Source: Clavelina lepadiformis
Lineage: Eukaryota; Chordata; Ascidiacea; Aplousobranchia; Clavelinidae
Reading direction: 5' to 3'
NCBI RefSeq assembly: GCF_947623445.1
Contig: NC_135243.1
Location: 8,062,501-8,126,500, forward strand
DNA: 64,000 nucleotides
Position numbers and translations under genes: made by a program
Shown: positions 34,558-48,300 of the stretch, one piece after another
Numbering within the stretch: position 1 is the first letter of the stretch
How the letters are laid out: the number at the start of each line of letters is the position of its first letter
Notes under the pieces: generated by a model
What the model was told of the DNA's origin: nothing
The model's database searches: none
What the model saw: the letters and a program-made list of their open reading frames with translations, nothing else

Positions 34558-35196
34558 CAATGGTTTTTAACCTGGGGGTCGGGACCTGCGGGTGGGTCGT
34601 TTGCCTTTTCTCTGGGTGTCGCGAAGACGACAATTAAATACCAATCACTATTACGAGAATGCCAATTAATTACCATAATAAATTAACTGTAATGATATTA
34701 GTGAATGTTGTTGACAGTGAATGTTGTTGACAGTGAATGTTCAAACAGTTGAATAAAAGTTGAATGTTGAAACAGTGAGCAGCCAGGAAGCAAGTTGCGA
34801 GATAGACTATTATTTTGGCAGCAGATGATAGCCTAGGCAAGCCGCGATTGAGTTCCTTACTATTGAGTTCCCGGTATCAATCATAGGAATAAACTCATAG
34901 TAGAGCCAGATCTATGGTGTGCTCTCGCAATAACAGCGCCACGCATAGACAAGCTTGTCGCCAAGATGCAACACCAGCCATCTCACTGATGCTGAATTGT
35001 GCATAAATTCAATAAATGAGTATATTTTTCAACAGAGTGGTATCATAATTTATGTTATTTTTAATTATATTTTTTTGTGCTATTGCGCATACACAAATGT
35101 ATTACATGTGCCTGAATCAAAATTTTTGGAAGGGTGTCGTTAGTTACATTGGGTTGTTAAAATGGGTCGCAGTATGAAAAAGGTTGAAAACCACTG
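34558..35196. mobile_element. non-autonomous hAT-type element (639 bp)
   Basis: The perfect 8-bp duplication CTCTAATG lies at 34550-34557 and 35197-35204. The ends are CAATGGTTTTTAACC and GGTTGAAAACCACTG. A GTGAATGTTGTTGACA duplication lies inside. It has no transposase. Confidence 0.85.
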
Positions 35197-35342
35197 CTCT
35201 AATGTATAAAGTATCTTGGTTGGATTACCTGAAGATATAACTCAATTCACTGCTTTAATTTATTTAACCCGTTGTTTGGTCTGTTGTACGTCATAGGACA
35301 AACCTAGAACAAGAGCACGATAATAAAACTTATATGTTTATA

Positions 35343-35906
35343 CAGTAGAATTCGCCTAAATCGACACCTCAGTGGGATGAAGAAAAAGTGTCGATATAGG
35401 CGAAGTTTCGATATAGACGAATCAATATAAATTGTTCCTAAATTCCGGTTTTGGTTCAATTTAATGGCCAGGTAAGGGTTAAATGTGTACTCTAATCAGC
35501 ACCGCCGCTTAATTTTATGTTTTCGCGTACACTACGGCAAAGAACAACACAAACAAGATCGTGAAAAATAATGGTAGTGGTATTTACACATTATACGCAC
35601 GCAGATGTTACTGATGCGGAGCAATATGGCGTTACTACACTAAGGTACAGTGCAGTATTTACTTCTTGCAAAAAGCACTAATTTTTTTATGTTTAAGTAA
35701 AAAGAAGAGCTGTCACTATAAACGAACAAAATACTCTGGGGGATCAAAAAAGGTGTACATATAGGCGAACTATCGATATAGCCGAAGTCGCTATAGGCGA
35801 ACTCGAATGTACGTAAAAGATATAGGAATTTGCCGGGACCAGCGAAAAAGTGTCGATATATGCGAACTGTCGATATAGCTGAAGTCTATATTTGCGAATT
35901 CTACTG
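35343..35906. mobile_element. Tc1/mariner (pogo-like) MITE
   Basis: The 13-bp inverted ends CAGTAGAATTCGC and GCGAATTCTACTG are flanked by TA on each side (35341-35342 and 35907-35908). The subterminal parts repeat the words TCGATATAGGCGAA and TCGATATAGCCGAA. The TA duplication and CAGTAGAA ends suit pogo/Tigger-like elements. No transposase was found. Confidence 0.75.
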
Positions 35907-35908
35907 TA

Positions 35909-37357
35909 TAAAAAACAATTTGTAGCAACCTTTTGATCTACAGGCGTTGATGTACAAGTACTGACTATTGAGGCTGTCAAAATAACTGGGCATTAAATAA
36001 CCATGCAGTTAACCTGAAATGTTACAGCGCACACGATTCTTATATTGCGTATGGAATCGGAAGTGATTGCCTATGACATCATTTTTACAGCCGCGTACCA
36101 GCAATGACCAAATCTTAAAGGACACATGTACATTTTACAAGCAACCGCAAAGTCTATTCATTGCATGGACCGCTGTTCATAGCAACGGAAACAAACGATT
36201 GTTTTGGCGTAAGTTTTTGTGAAAATCTCTGCTATGACGTAATTTTAGCAGCACAACAGAACTACAGGAAGGTTTTAATAAACTTAAAAAGTAATAACTA
36301 TACTTAATAATCTTCTTTTTTGTTTCTTTGACACCATATGCTTTCCTCTGCTGTAGCGTGATGTAATTTATTTCATCAGACAATCAATAAGCGCTTTACC
36401 AAGCATCAATAAAAGCTTGCAATGTCACTGACATGTGAAAGCTGATAGGATTGTTTGCTTTGCTACTTCATACATAGAAGTGAAATAGCTTTTAAAAAAA
36501 TGAGCAATAACTGGATAATCCTCTTTTTATTGCTCGCTATAGGCTTTAACTATTTCTATTCAGGCGAACTGAGGACATTTCGAAATGAATCAAGAACATT
36601 GCTTCAGTTCTCTTCATTTTGAAAATGCATAACTGGCTGGATGCGCGAATGAATTGCCACTATAAATACCCCGCGCATTGCCATTTACAAGTCACATATT
36701 GATCTGGCTATAGACGGAAATACAACAACAGATTTACGTGGCATGGTGTTGTTGGCATTTCGGTGGTGAACCATGTTGTCTTATTCCGCAAGCATTTTTC
36801 CGCAATTGACTGCATTTGTAGTGCAAAGAAAATGTTTTAAGTCAAAATCCTTGTTCCATCACCAACCCAATTTACAAGAATGGAAAAGGTTAGGCCAGCT
36901 TTACCTTTGATCATGCTAGCTGTTTTTTATCAGAGTTTGGCTTAAGGATGATATTACGGTAAAGGAACAGTTTAAAGGATATCAAAACAAGAAGAAAGCT
37001 TAGGTATATAGGTGTATTGTGAATGAAGTGAAGTAATCGACATTTATTGAACATTAAACTATTCATCCCTCGTGTTTTTACGAGCCCGAGCTTTTTACAG
37101 TTTACCATCCTATATCCATTATGCAGTTATAGTTTTAATTTTGGTGAAATTTTACCACCTTAATCTTAATCCGGGTAAGATAACCTGCTGAGGTTTCTCA
37201 TACTCCAACATTCCTTGTTTGAATTTATTTGTACATGAATTTATGGCCAAGACATCTTTTCTTCTGACTTGTGAAGTGTCTCATGGAGTTTTATCCCCAT
37301 AACAATCTTTCAGGTTACTCTGTAGAGTTGCTGTTACTGTTACTGTACTCTGTAGAG
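35909..37357. other. no gene seen
   Basis: Anonymous sequence between two transposons. No exon, RNA gene or repeat was recognised. Confidence 0.5.
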
Positions 37358-37657
37358 CAGGGGTGGGCAAACTACGGCCCGCCGGCACTTGCAGAAACTC
37401 CTACTCATCACTTATTGTTTTAATTAAACAGGTTAATTAAACAGTGAACAGTTGCACAAGTCTCATTAACTTTTGTGATGATGATTGCATAGCTTTAAAC
37501 GTAACTGAGTGTGAAATACAAAAATTGTGTTTAATATGAATATGCGTTTATTTACACACCGGGTAAGTTTTCCTACTTTGTAATGAAAGTGTGCGGCCCG
37601 CCGGCTGCAACATTTCTTCAAATGTGGCCCTCAGTACAAAAAGTTTGCCCACCCCTG
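37358..37657. mobile_element. non-autonomous hAT-type element (300 bp)
   Basis: The perfect 8-bp duplication CTGTAGAG lies at 37350-37357 and 37658-37665. The ends CAGGGGTGGGCAAACT and AGTTTGCCCACCCCTG are near-perfect inverted repeats, with CGGCCCGCCGGC words just inside. It has no coding capacity. Confidence 0.92.
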
Positions 37658-38404
37658 CTGTAGAGTATCTTGTACCTCAAGTTACCTAAGGTGCTAGGTT
37701 GGTAGTATGTCCATTTGAATACAAGAAAATATTTCTTTTCTTTTTTGCGTTTCTCGTTTTGCTTACAAAATACCCTAGCCTTCGTCTATTTTGTTTGACT
37801 AAGAAAACGGGCATTTTAGATACCAGCTGCCTGAAGGGAACTGTAATGTTTTTGTTTAAATATGTGTCAAGTATATATATTTTCAGCCAAAAATCGCCAG
37901 AATAAGTGGCAATACTTTGCATTTATTATATTTTGAAGCATTATTAGCTAATGAAGCGAAAAAAACACAATTTTTGTCACCTTTACTCAGGGGTTCCTAT
38001 GGGTTACTTTTCTTTGGGTTATGTCTTACCCCAGGTTATGTCAGTAGTATATGTCTTATCCATTACAGTAGACGAAACGTTGCTTTGCCTATATCTAGGG
38101 TTAATTTGACGGGGTTTGCCACAGAGAAATTCAGATCTGACATTTGGCCTTGCATGCAGGATAAATCATTCATGGGTATTGCACACCGACATGAAAAAGA
38201 CCATGTTGGCGAATTGTGGTTACTTGTTATTTGTAGCATTTTGCGTTGTAAATTTCTAACTGATAGGTTTTTGGCCGTGTTTTTGGGCGGCTTTAACTTT
38301 TTATAGTATACAATTATAGCGCAATGTTTTTCTAGATAAATGTTTCTCACTTGTTACCTTTTATATAGGCTTTTTAAAACATTCTAAATTCAGAGTAATA
38401 TAAT

Positions 38405-41400
38405 ATGGGCGGTTTTACAACAAAAGAGTATTATGGCCTGACGATGGCTGGATTTGGTATGTATTTGTTTGTTTGTTTTTTATAATAATCTTAAGCAATT
38501 TATTTTTCTTGTTTTGCTTGCACGTAAAAACACCCTTACAATACATAAAGTATGAATGTATAACTTATTAGAATGATAAGCTATAAGTAAATTATAATTG
38601 ATTTTTGCAAGTATTTTGTCATTAATTATTCTTATAGATACATTGCAAAAATTTACATAATGGACATAAATTCAAAAATCGATATTGATTGATTACCAAA
38701 TTCCCGGCTTGCACGACTTGCACGGCTTTAGCCCTAGTTATCTTATTTATATGGATATAATCAATTCTGCATGCTATTCAAATTAGAATAAAAGTTATAG
38801 AAATGGAACAAATCGCCAACGATCCCGATCATTTGCATGATCAGTCTTTTTCATGATTGCATTTCCTGCAACAGTTTCGTGATTTGAAACCTAGATCGCG
38901 TAATGCCATTATCTGTGTTCGATTTACGCCCAAACGCATCGGGCACTCCTGAAAATGTTGCATTTGAAGAATGAATATTAGAAATGTTTCAAAGCGAAAA
39001 TTCGAATATTAAATGTTGGATAACATTGGAGACTACACTCAGTGGATTACACAGTAGCCTACACTCGGACAAAATTAGACCTGCAGTTATTTGTAACAAG
39101 TTTCTTTTCAACTCCTCTGTGGGCTACTGCCTTGTCGTGGCGGAGCTTGGATACCTTGTTCACCTTTCTACCTTAACTGCAGGAGAAAAAATTTCTAAAA
39201 AGAAAACTCATTTCGCGGGAGGTCGACAGGTGAGAACAAAAGAGGTCTTCAGCCACCAATTAATTACATAAATATGAACAAGAATGTCAATCATATCGCA
39301 TCGTTGGTCGCGCGAGTTTGCAAGAAGCGCATGCAAGGGCAGAGGGGTTCGTTCAAAAATAAGTGACAAATAAGTTTTACATCACGAGCCGCCCGTTATC
39401 GGAAGCCCACCAATGCTATTGCTACGCATTTTGGAAGGCGACTGGATAAGAGTTACAGAAATTTTACCCATGGTGATCCAATGCACACAATCGCTCACGA
39501 AACTGTCAAAGGCAAACAGTTGGATACTAGAATGTCTTCTCTTTGATGGAAAAGAAGCAGAAGGTACTCGAAGAATGTAAGCGTTATCAGTTGGAAATTG
39601 TAGAAATCTCTTCAACAAAGAGCCGTCGCTTATGGGAGCTTTAAATAAATGAAAGGCGACAAAGTTTAACAAACAAACACAAATATGGTACACAATGGGC
39701 GTGGTTATATAAATACGCACAATCGAATCGTTAAAACTTATAGCAACAACAAAAACAGCAAACACGACAAATAAATGCAATTGACGAGGCGTATGGGTCA
39801 AAAAATAAGATTTATCTGATTTCTTAAGACTCTTAGGTTGGACTTAAAAAACCTGTTTAAATCAGAAGGCAGCATGGTTGTTATTGTTTTCTAGCCTGGT
39901 AATTCCCCTAGAATTTGGCGCGTTTCAACGTTCTAGGTTGTTCGGAATACTTGGATAGAAATTGCCATGAAAAAGTGGAAAATGTGTATGTATTTATGCC
40001 CAAAAATCCACTTTTGACTTTGGGCCTAAGTAACGGGATATAGAAATAAGTGATTTTTGCTGTTTTCCAGCATGAGATAGCATCAGGCAAGCCTAGTTCA
40101 CATGCAAAATTTCCGGGATTCCCATGGAGCGATTTTCTAGCAATTGCATTTTTAATAATTTTACTACATATAGAAATAAACAAAGAAATGGACCTTTTTT
40201 TGAAACTCATACGCATCTTCAAAGCCAACGTGCAACATCAACTCCGTGCATGCATGATGTACGCTGACCTCATACTGCCAATACATAGTTACAGCAGTAA
40301 TCAACAGGAACAGAATTCTTCACAATGTTTGATAACTTCTATAACCCATGTTAAACAACATTGCCGCGATGACAAATTTGGTCAGTTACAGTAGTAGTAA
40401 CTAGTAACCAATAAAAAGAGAAATGTTACCCTAAGATACTATACAATAACCGTAAACGTCATTAATCTTTATGCTTTTTTGTTGCAGGAATAATGTGTTG
40501 TTTGGGCCACCTCATGATCGCTTTGGCCCATCGAACAAAGCCGTCAATGAAAGAAAGGAATTTCTTTTTGAGGTCGTTGGGAGTTTCAGACATGCTGGTA
40601 TGTGTTCACACGTTTTTGAACGCTTGGGCAGCATTTCAAAATTCGTGGGTTTTTGGAGACATCGGCTGTCAGGTAAGAAAAATAAACTTGACGAAAAACA
40701 GCATCTACAAAGATTTAAATGAGATTTGAATGTAATTATATTTGTCTACTGATCAGGTCGACGCTTACTTGGGTATGGCTTTCACGTTGGCGAGCATTTC
40801 AAACGTTGTCTGGATTGCGAAAGACAAGTACTACAACGTTCACAATTCTAGAGAATGTAAGAGTTGTTTTCAAGTGAAAACTTAGCGTTTTCAAACTAAT
40901 AAAAAACAAAGGTTTCCTCACACATGAAATTTTACTCATTCCCCAATGCAATATGTTGGATTTTGGAGATGTCGTATTCACCTTTCAGCCTTAACACGTA
41001 ACTTCTAATTATTGCGCTTTGAAAAGTAAAAGCTTCATATATACATGTCTAAAGGGAACCAAAATTATAACTACCATGCAATGATGCTGTGGATAAGTGC
41101 TATGGTAGTAGGAGGACTGCCCCTTCTAGGCTTTGGAAGTTATGGATTTGAAACTTCGGATCCATTCTGGCAGACTGGGTGCTTGCTTGACTTCCATTAT
41201 GTGGGCTTGTGAGTAGTTGCCGGATTATTTATACCGCGCTCTGTGGGTCAAAACCAGTATTAATTTATCAAACGCAAGATTTTTTCAAAGTTGTTTTATA
41301 TATTTACTGTACATTTCTTTAACTAATTGTTTTAGTTGATTAAGGCTCAGTGTAATAGGGAGCAATTCTCAGTTGTCTCAACGTTTGCTTGTAAATACTG

Positions 41401-42169
41401 TAGTGTTACACAATCTGCATACCACCATAACAAATGCATTATGAGCTTGACCATAGAAGTCTGTTAATTGTAGTAAATACACCTTCTACATAATTGCGAT
41501 ATCTATTTACTGGTTTGCTGTTCCGGTCTATCGTGTCACGTGGTATTACAAGAAAATCAATGACGCAGGGAAAGCTAACCTCCCAGTAAGTAATCGTCTT
41601 TGCAATAAATGACATAATTAACCAATAAAGCAGCCTGAGAAATTTTATTAAGCTTTCAAGATTTAAAACATCCAGCACATGTTGAATGCTAATCGGATTT
41701 AAATGTTTCTTGCAGTTAGAATACATTGTACCTGCACAAATGATAACGTCATTAACGCCGTACGCCGTATATGCTTTGCTTTCGGTCACAATTGGAGCCG
41801 GTGCCGTGCCGTTTTACGTAACCGCTATCAATAACGTAAGTGTGGGTTTATACTTGTAAGTTATTTGAAATATACAAATGTGGTTTTAAGCAAGGTAAAC
41901 ATATACACAGCGTATTTTCAGTTATTATAATGTATTTACGCGCGTTAAATACTTGAAGCGAAAAGTATCGTTGCGTGTGATTCAGGAAACAAGAAAATAG
42001 CTTAATACAAGCCTTTAACTGAACATTTACATCGACAAAGGTTGCAGCAAAGATCTTTATAGCCACCAACCCCTTCCTATACGTGTGGAGCGACGAAGAA
42101 CTGAGAGAGACCTGCATCAAGCTTTTCACTGAAAAGCACGAAGTCAAGAAATCAAAGAAACTAAACTAA
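38405..42169 (+). CDS. RGR/retinochrome-type opsin B (tandem paralogue)
   Basis: Exons 38405-38456, 40488-40672, 40757-40856, 41055-41208, 41474-41585, 41716-41835 and 42041-42169 join in phase to 283 residues. Exons 2 to 6 have exactly the same lengths as in opsin A (185, 100, 154, 112, 120 bp). The retinal lysine is K245 in VAAKIFIATNPFLY. Helix 3 again ends AKDKYY. The extracellular loop GSYGFETSDPFWQTGC is identical in both copies. Differences cluster in helices 5 and 6 (ITSLTPYAVYALLS against IASWLPYAAYAMLS). Intron 1 is long (2 kb). A poly(A) signal AATAAA lies at 42508-42513. Likely role is retinal photoisomerase or photoreceptor, as for opsin A, and expression may differ. Confidence 0.88.
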
Positions 42170-45100
42170 TCCTCCCGGCCTATCTGTATGAAGGCATGTC
42201 ATATATTAACTTTTCATTGTACTGTAATAATCCTATCTCTGTTTGGTCGCTGTATAGTATTGTACATTGTTAGCGTTATTGTCATTTATAATCATTACAC
42301 CACCATTGGCTACAGCTCTAACTTTACTGCAAAACGACGTGATAATCAAAGTGTCTTGCAGAGCTCTGTCCCGTGTACGTGGATTATTGTATATAATTAT
42401 ATTGCTATGTTTATTCAATCGTTTGCTGGTTATCACACTTTATTATGATTTATCACGCAGCTTAACTCAACTGTCCGTGATATATCATGTTATCTGTGAA
42501 ATATCTGAATAAATCTGAATAATATCTGAAAAAACTGTTATTGAACTGTTAAAAAAATGTTATCCATTATAACGCCACAATTTTGATCCCAATAGCGGGA
42601 CTGGTTTTGATACAAACGTTACACAGACTTTGATTCTACTTTAAAAATTGTGATATCACTGTGACAAGTAACGAATATATGGCAGCTAATATAAATACTA
42701 AAACGATAGTGCATCGAAAATACTGAAAAAAGCGGCAGTTGAGATTAAAAAACAACATGAAAAATGGAATGAAATTTAGTTAAGTAAATCGCTTGGTGCT
42801 TCCTTAACGTTTTTCTGCTAGTAAAACCCGATTTATGTAGGAATGCATGGCCTGCGTGTTTTCAATGACAGCACGATGTAGATTGTAGAGACTTCTCGAT
42901 TCTTGCTGCCTCGACAACGATAGCTTGGTAACTGGATACCTTCTGGCTCAATTGGCGATTACGACGACGCCGTTCTAACGTGTTTCGAAACCATCCACTA
43001 TACATGCCAAAATAAACAACCCTTCTTTATTAAAATAATAGAAACATTTTACTAAAAATTGTTGGTGGTAGGTTAAAAGATTAATTTCTTCCAACTTGTT
43101 GAGATTTCATACACACGTATAGGTTACGACGAAATATTCTACGAAGCGGCTAATTCACGGTATATACACGTGAGATAGTGACAGTCAAAATTCTATCGTA
43201 ATTGTTTTCTACGTAGAGTCGTACGAGCTGCAAAGGGGTGCGAATAATACCAAATAACAGCGTCTTTGAGTCATAAAAGTTTAATAATAATATCAGATGA
43301 ATCAGATATATCATTTGCGAAGGACTCTTTTAAATCGAGTGCTATTTACACAATTTTTCTAAGTGTTGTCTGATGTTCATTCTCGACTGAAGCTCCCGCC
43401 GACCATGAATAAGCTGCATCGATCACAAAGAAAGAAATGTTGAACCCTGATTGCAACATTGAATGTACCTTGCCTTCGTCGACCCCACCAGGTCAATGAA
43501 CATAGCTTTTGTCGTTCTATCCTTTACCTTCGCTTTGTGTGTATCTGGCAAACCCCTTTTGTCAATTTTATTTCATTTGACTCAAATTTCGTTGGTTTCT
43601 GAAGGGATGGCGAACCACAGTATACACAGTGACAAATTTTGGTACATTGTATAGATTCTTTGCTTTTGTCGTTTTTAGCGGAGGTTTACCAGAAATTAAC
43701 TTTGTTCGTTTGTTTGTTGCCTTTTTCGTGTGTGAACGCAGCCTAATTTGAATTTGAACAGCTTTTTGTCAACATTTGGCTGCGTATTGCGTTATGTGTT
43801 CATTAGTGCATAGCTGTCTAAACTAGGGTTGAACTTGAACTGAAGAACTAGTTTGTAAGGAGCTCCCACATCAGGACATTTCGCCAATACAGTAGCAGGT
43901 TGTCTTTTCCGATTACTTTCTGTAGCAAGTTAACTATGTCAGGAAATTTCAAAACAATGAGAGAGGTGTAAATTTAACTCTAACTTTAATTGCTACAAAT
44001 GCTTGTTCAAAGGTCGGTAGATTTATGTTTTAGATGTACAGAATTTACGACACTCAAAGCTTTTTCTTTGTACGTTAGCCTGTATGTATCATAGTATAAT
44101 AGATTAGACGATATGTATGTTACGGCACGTTTTAACTTGCGCACTGCTCACCTAAAATTCCGTTATGCTATTGCTCCAAACAGGGTCAGGTTCTCTTAAA
44201 CAACAAACAACAGAATTTCTGTGAACCATAACGTTTTATTGTGCAAGAGGAGAGATAAAATTTACCACTCGTATTTCATAACGTAGGGTACATGTAAAGA
44301 CTATTTACAGTGAAAAAATTCATGTTTATTTTGCCATAAGATATTTGATTTTCTTAAGAAGATATTTAACAAATCAACGTGGTCGCATTAAACATTGTTG
44401 CTGTTTTATTGATATAGTGAGTCTAGGTCTCTATGAGGTCAATAAATGAAGACATAAAACTGAAAACGCAAAATAGTTTTTAGTTGATACAAGCGCTTTG
44501 TTTACGATTGCCACATATAGTAGTCTGAAAGCCATATTAAAACTACAGTATAAAGAATGCAACAAGGCAACGCGTGAACATCTCAAATTGATATCGGTGG
44601 GCACGGAAAATTTTTTAGACACTGCTGTTGCAGCTTTTTGCTTAATTACATATAGGCTTTGCATTTCAGGGAAGCGAGACGTAACGCAAGTTTACTGTAC
44701 GAATAAGAGCCCAAATTGGCCGTTAAAGTTATAGTTCAACGAACATGAATGAGTGTCATATATTCAGGTTTGTTTCCTCAATTCAATTCGTTTCTGCCGC
44801 ATTGAGATAACAAATAAAGGGTTGGGTGTGTGTGCTACTGTAGGTGAATACACAGAGTAAGCGGATAATGGGTTAAAATATACGCCATATCCCTTTGGTG
44901 TCTGAAACAGGAAGTTATAACCTACTACATCCAGTGACTTTTACGTTTAGCAGAATAAGCCTAAACCTTGTCACAGTTACTTACAGGTTACCCACCAGAA
45001 GGATAGGTTCTGAAAGTAAAGGTCATTTCTTTGCAGGAATTAGTTGAATATCCCAATTTTTAATATGGAGGCATTGTTGCGCAGAGTGCAACATCATTGA

Positions 45101-45389
45101 GAAATGTGAAATCCCAACGTTTATAAGTAAACCTTCAAACATCTTGCTGTAAACTTTGGATGCAGACCATTTGTTACAGATTAAAGGCACTATATTGATT
45201 TCTGTTTACTTTTTATTTATCTATTAGAGCAACTGGCACCGTTGTAGGCACGAAAAGGTTAGGCTTAAGTTTACTTTGGTGTAGTTGAAAGGACTGATAT
45301 CATTGTAAGTAGCTGGAAACAATTTTAAGTTTGTTTCAAAGTTTTCATTTTTTTCTGTGGGTCTTAACTGCTGATTCAAGAACGTAATA
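42170..45389. other. intergenic, no gene established
   Basis: The opsin B 3' UTR is followed by anonymous AT-rich sequence. One short frame at 43496-43558 encodes MNIAFVVLSFTFALCVSG, which looks like a signal peptide, but no downstream exon was found. No repeat with clear ends was recognised. Confidence 0.5.
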
Positions 45390-48300
45390 ATGTCGAAGCT
45401 ATATCCTGGAACGTCTCCGATTCAACAGCACGAAGGAGGTATGTACTGTAGTAGAGCAAATTTAGGCTGAACTGAAATTATTGTATATTGTGTGCGTGTC
45501 ACTGTGCAATTTGTGACCACAGCTAAATGCTTGGTCCGATGATCCTCGGATAATGGGCTATTGTAGTGCATGTTACGGTTACTTACGGATTGTATTGATA
45601 CTCTACGCTACGCTACGGTACTCTACGCTACGGTACTCTGCGCTACGGTCACCCGTTGTTATTTTCATTTTTAGTGGATTTCGACGATTCGCAGAGCGGA
45701 ACGTACCAGACGAAGAAGAATGCCCCAGTTCAAATGGAACTTAAGGTAGATGTCGATCAGCTGGGACCCTTCTCAAAAACGACTGATTGCATCAGTGGAG
45801 TGTTGACTCGAAAGTCCAAATCTATCTGGTAAGTTCATGCCATGAAGATACTGACCGCTGTTTGGGCTATCTGAAGTTTAGGAAACTTTTTCCGTGATTC
45901 GTTTAAAACTTGACTTTTTGTATGATATTGTGATAATTTTAAATGTTATTGGCAAAAATTCACTTTTTTGTTAAAATTTTTACCCATGCCTTCATCTTAA
46001 TGTCATTGTTGTAACGGAAAACGTCCAGGCTGGCCCTAATTCAGTGAGCTTTGGTTTAAAGAAAGAGCACGTTGTGATATGTGAAGAAATTTTTCCCTTA
46101 TCAATTGGCAGGCTTGTCCATGGGACATTTTTTTCTGTCCCATCCCATCCTATCCCATAGCAATTCATGCCTGTCCCATCCCATCCCATCCCATCCCATC
46201 CCATGGGATTCCCATCAAAATACAATTCAATAAATGTTATTAAATTTATGGAAATTTAAGTCTAATGTCTATTAGAATTGACTACATGTACAAAGAGAGA
46301 TACAAAACGACAAAATTTATTGACTTTGTTAACTTTAAAGTTCAGAAAAGTTGTCTATCTATGACAATTTATTATCATTGGTACTCATATTCCGAGTCAT
46401 GGGAATTGCAATTCGTTCTGTTCCATCCCATCCCATCCCATGGGACATTTCCCATGGGATTCCCGTGGGAATCCCATTCCCATGGACAAGCCTGTCAATT
46501 GGACCACCACGGCATGTAGAAAACTAAAGGCCCGAGTTACCTGGAAGAACCGACCAAAAACGTTTCTCTCGTTTTATTGTACAAATTTGTTATTCGTCTG
46601 AAGTCGGCCAACTCATGCATTCGCTATATATGGGCATGGTATGATAATATTTATCCTCGGACTGAGCGAAGTATTTACACGACTTAAACCAGGCGATGAC
46701 TTTTCATCGCTCGAGCCCCGGTTACCGAGCTGGCTTTTGTGCAAGTTCGATTGTCACACAGTTTTTTGTTTTTAGATTTTGTATATCGTATAGCCCGAAT
46801 TTGAAACTGTTCACCAGGTTCACTGGGCATTAAAATTCAACCATTACGTTCATTAAGACGAAGGTAATCGTCGTTAGTGCCTTGCCGAGGGTATTACAAA
46901 GGTCGAGCCATTGGCAATCCAACACGGGTAGCATTATTGTGAGCCTAACGCCCTAACTACTCGGCTGCTAAGCCGACAAAGTGCATGTTCGTGTTCTGTA
47001 TAAGTGTATATATTCTTCAAATCGCGCATTCGTCAAACCTATGAGATACTCCAGTTTCCCAACAAACTGTAAGTAGAGGCAAACAAAGTTACAATCAGTT
47101 TTCTTTATAAAATGTCTGATATGGTGTTAGGTCTGGGAATGCGTCAAAAGCTTACTTCAGGTCTTACTTTGGCTCCGGCGTGCAATACGATGGCCAAAAA
47201 ATCCACGCAGTCATTTACGTGTTGCTAAGCGACGGGGGAAAACGAGATGGCCAAGTAGAAATAAGCGTGAAGTCGTCACGTTCGGGTTTGGTGTGTGACG
47301 TCAAGTTTAAAATCGAATCGTCCACTGTTACAATCAACGGTGCGGAACGGATCAGTCAGGTGAAACCCGCCTCAGCAAGTACAATATTGTTCTTAATTAC
47401 TTTGCGAAATAAATAAGTTCCCTTTGTTTCACTGAAGTACAGTATTTTGGTGATGTCACGTTGGACATTGACTTTGTGGAGAAAGTCATTTGGCCTGTGA
47501 TCAGATTGGAGAATTATACTGGAACAAATGCAAGCATGAAATCAAGAGAACTGGATCTCTTTTCAGTGTTTAAAGATGCAGGCTTAAAGCTGTACTTCGT
47601 CGACGAAAACAGCCAAAAGGTTAGAACAAAATGTTTAACATCTGAAAAGACTCTTATAGCTATATCAACAAGCCAGAGTTCACAATAAAAAAATTGTAAC
47701 TGGGTAACTGCTCATATTGCGCATTTTGGTGCATTTTATTCTATTACCATAACAAAAAAATCTTCAAAGTTATCTCCCGAAATAGGATTTTGTAGAATTG
47801 TACTTTCGACAATGGATATTCCGTTTGTTTAATATGACCACATATTGATCAAAAGATATTGCAGTATTTATATTAAAGTGGGTTATACTTAAATCTTTAA
47901 GGTTAGAATTTGCTCTTAATGCTTCAAAATAAATGGGTGTACATTAAATAATGCAAAGAGACATTCTGTTCAGATCTGACAGCACATTTTTTTCCAGGTC
48001 GAAGATCCCACTCCAGACACAAGGTGGACAAAAGCGGACATGTATGCGGTGATGAAGGATTACTTCGACGGCTACAAGGGCAAAGGCTTTAATATCTGGT
48101 GTCTCTTGGCACAAAGGCCTCCAGATTCAAGATACATGGGATATTCTTTTGACCAAGATGGGAAAAAAGGATTTGGTTTATTTACTGGGTATATAGGAGA
48201 CTTGTGTTTACTTGACATGCTTTAGTGCCTATTCAATGCATCTTGTACAATTCTTATCTTATTATCATCGGTCAGTAGAGTTATCGACAAAGCATTACCA

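Noticed and set aside
37917-38306. 129-codon open frame upstream of opsin B
   Set aside because: No recognisable domain, no splice support and no codon regularity. It ends about 100 bp before the opsin start and looks like chance.
39382-39801. 139-codon minus-strand frame with a hydrophobic start, inside opsin B intron 1
   Set aside because: The first residues are hydrophobic, but the rest has no family pattern and no supporting exon.
41439-41789. 116-codon minus-strand frame
   Set aside because: It is antisense to opsin B exons 5 and 6 and has no independent support.
31671-42169. Visual (ciliary or rhabdomeric) opsins
   Set aside because: Short length, the DKY site and the helix 3 and loop 2 patterns fit the RGR/retinochrome group better.
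46900-46985. tRNA gene
   Set aside because: It has tRNA-like promoter boxes but cannot fold into a full cloverleaf by eye, and it continues into the shared SINE body.
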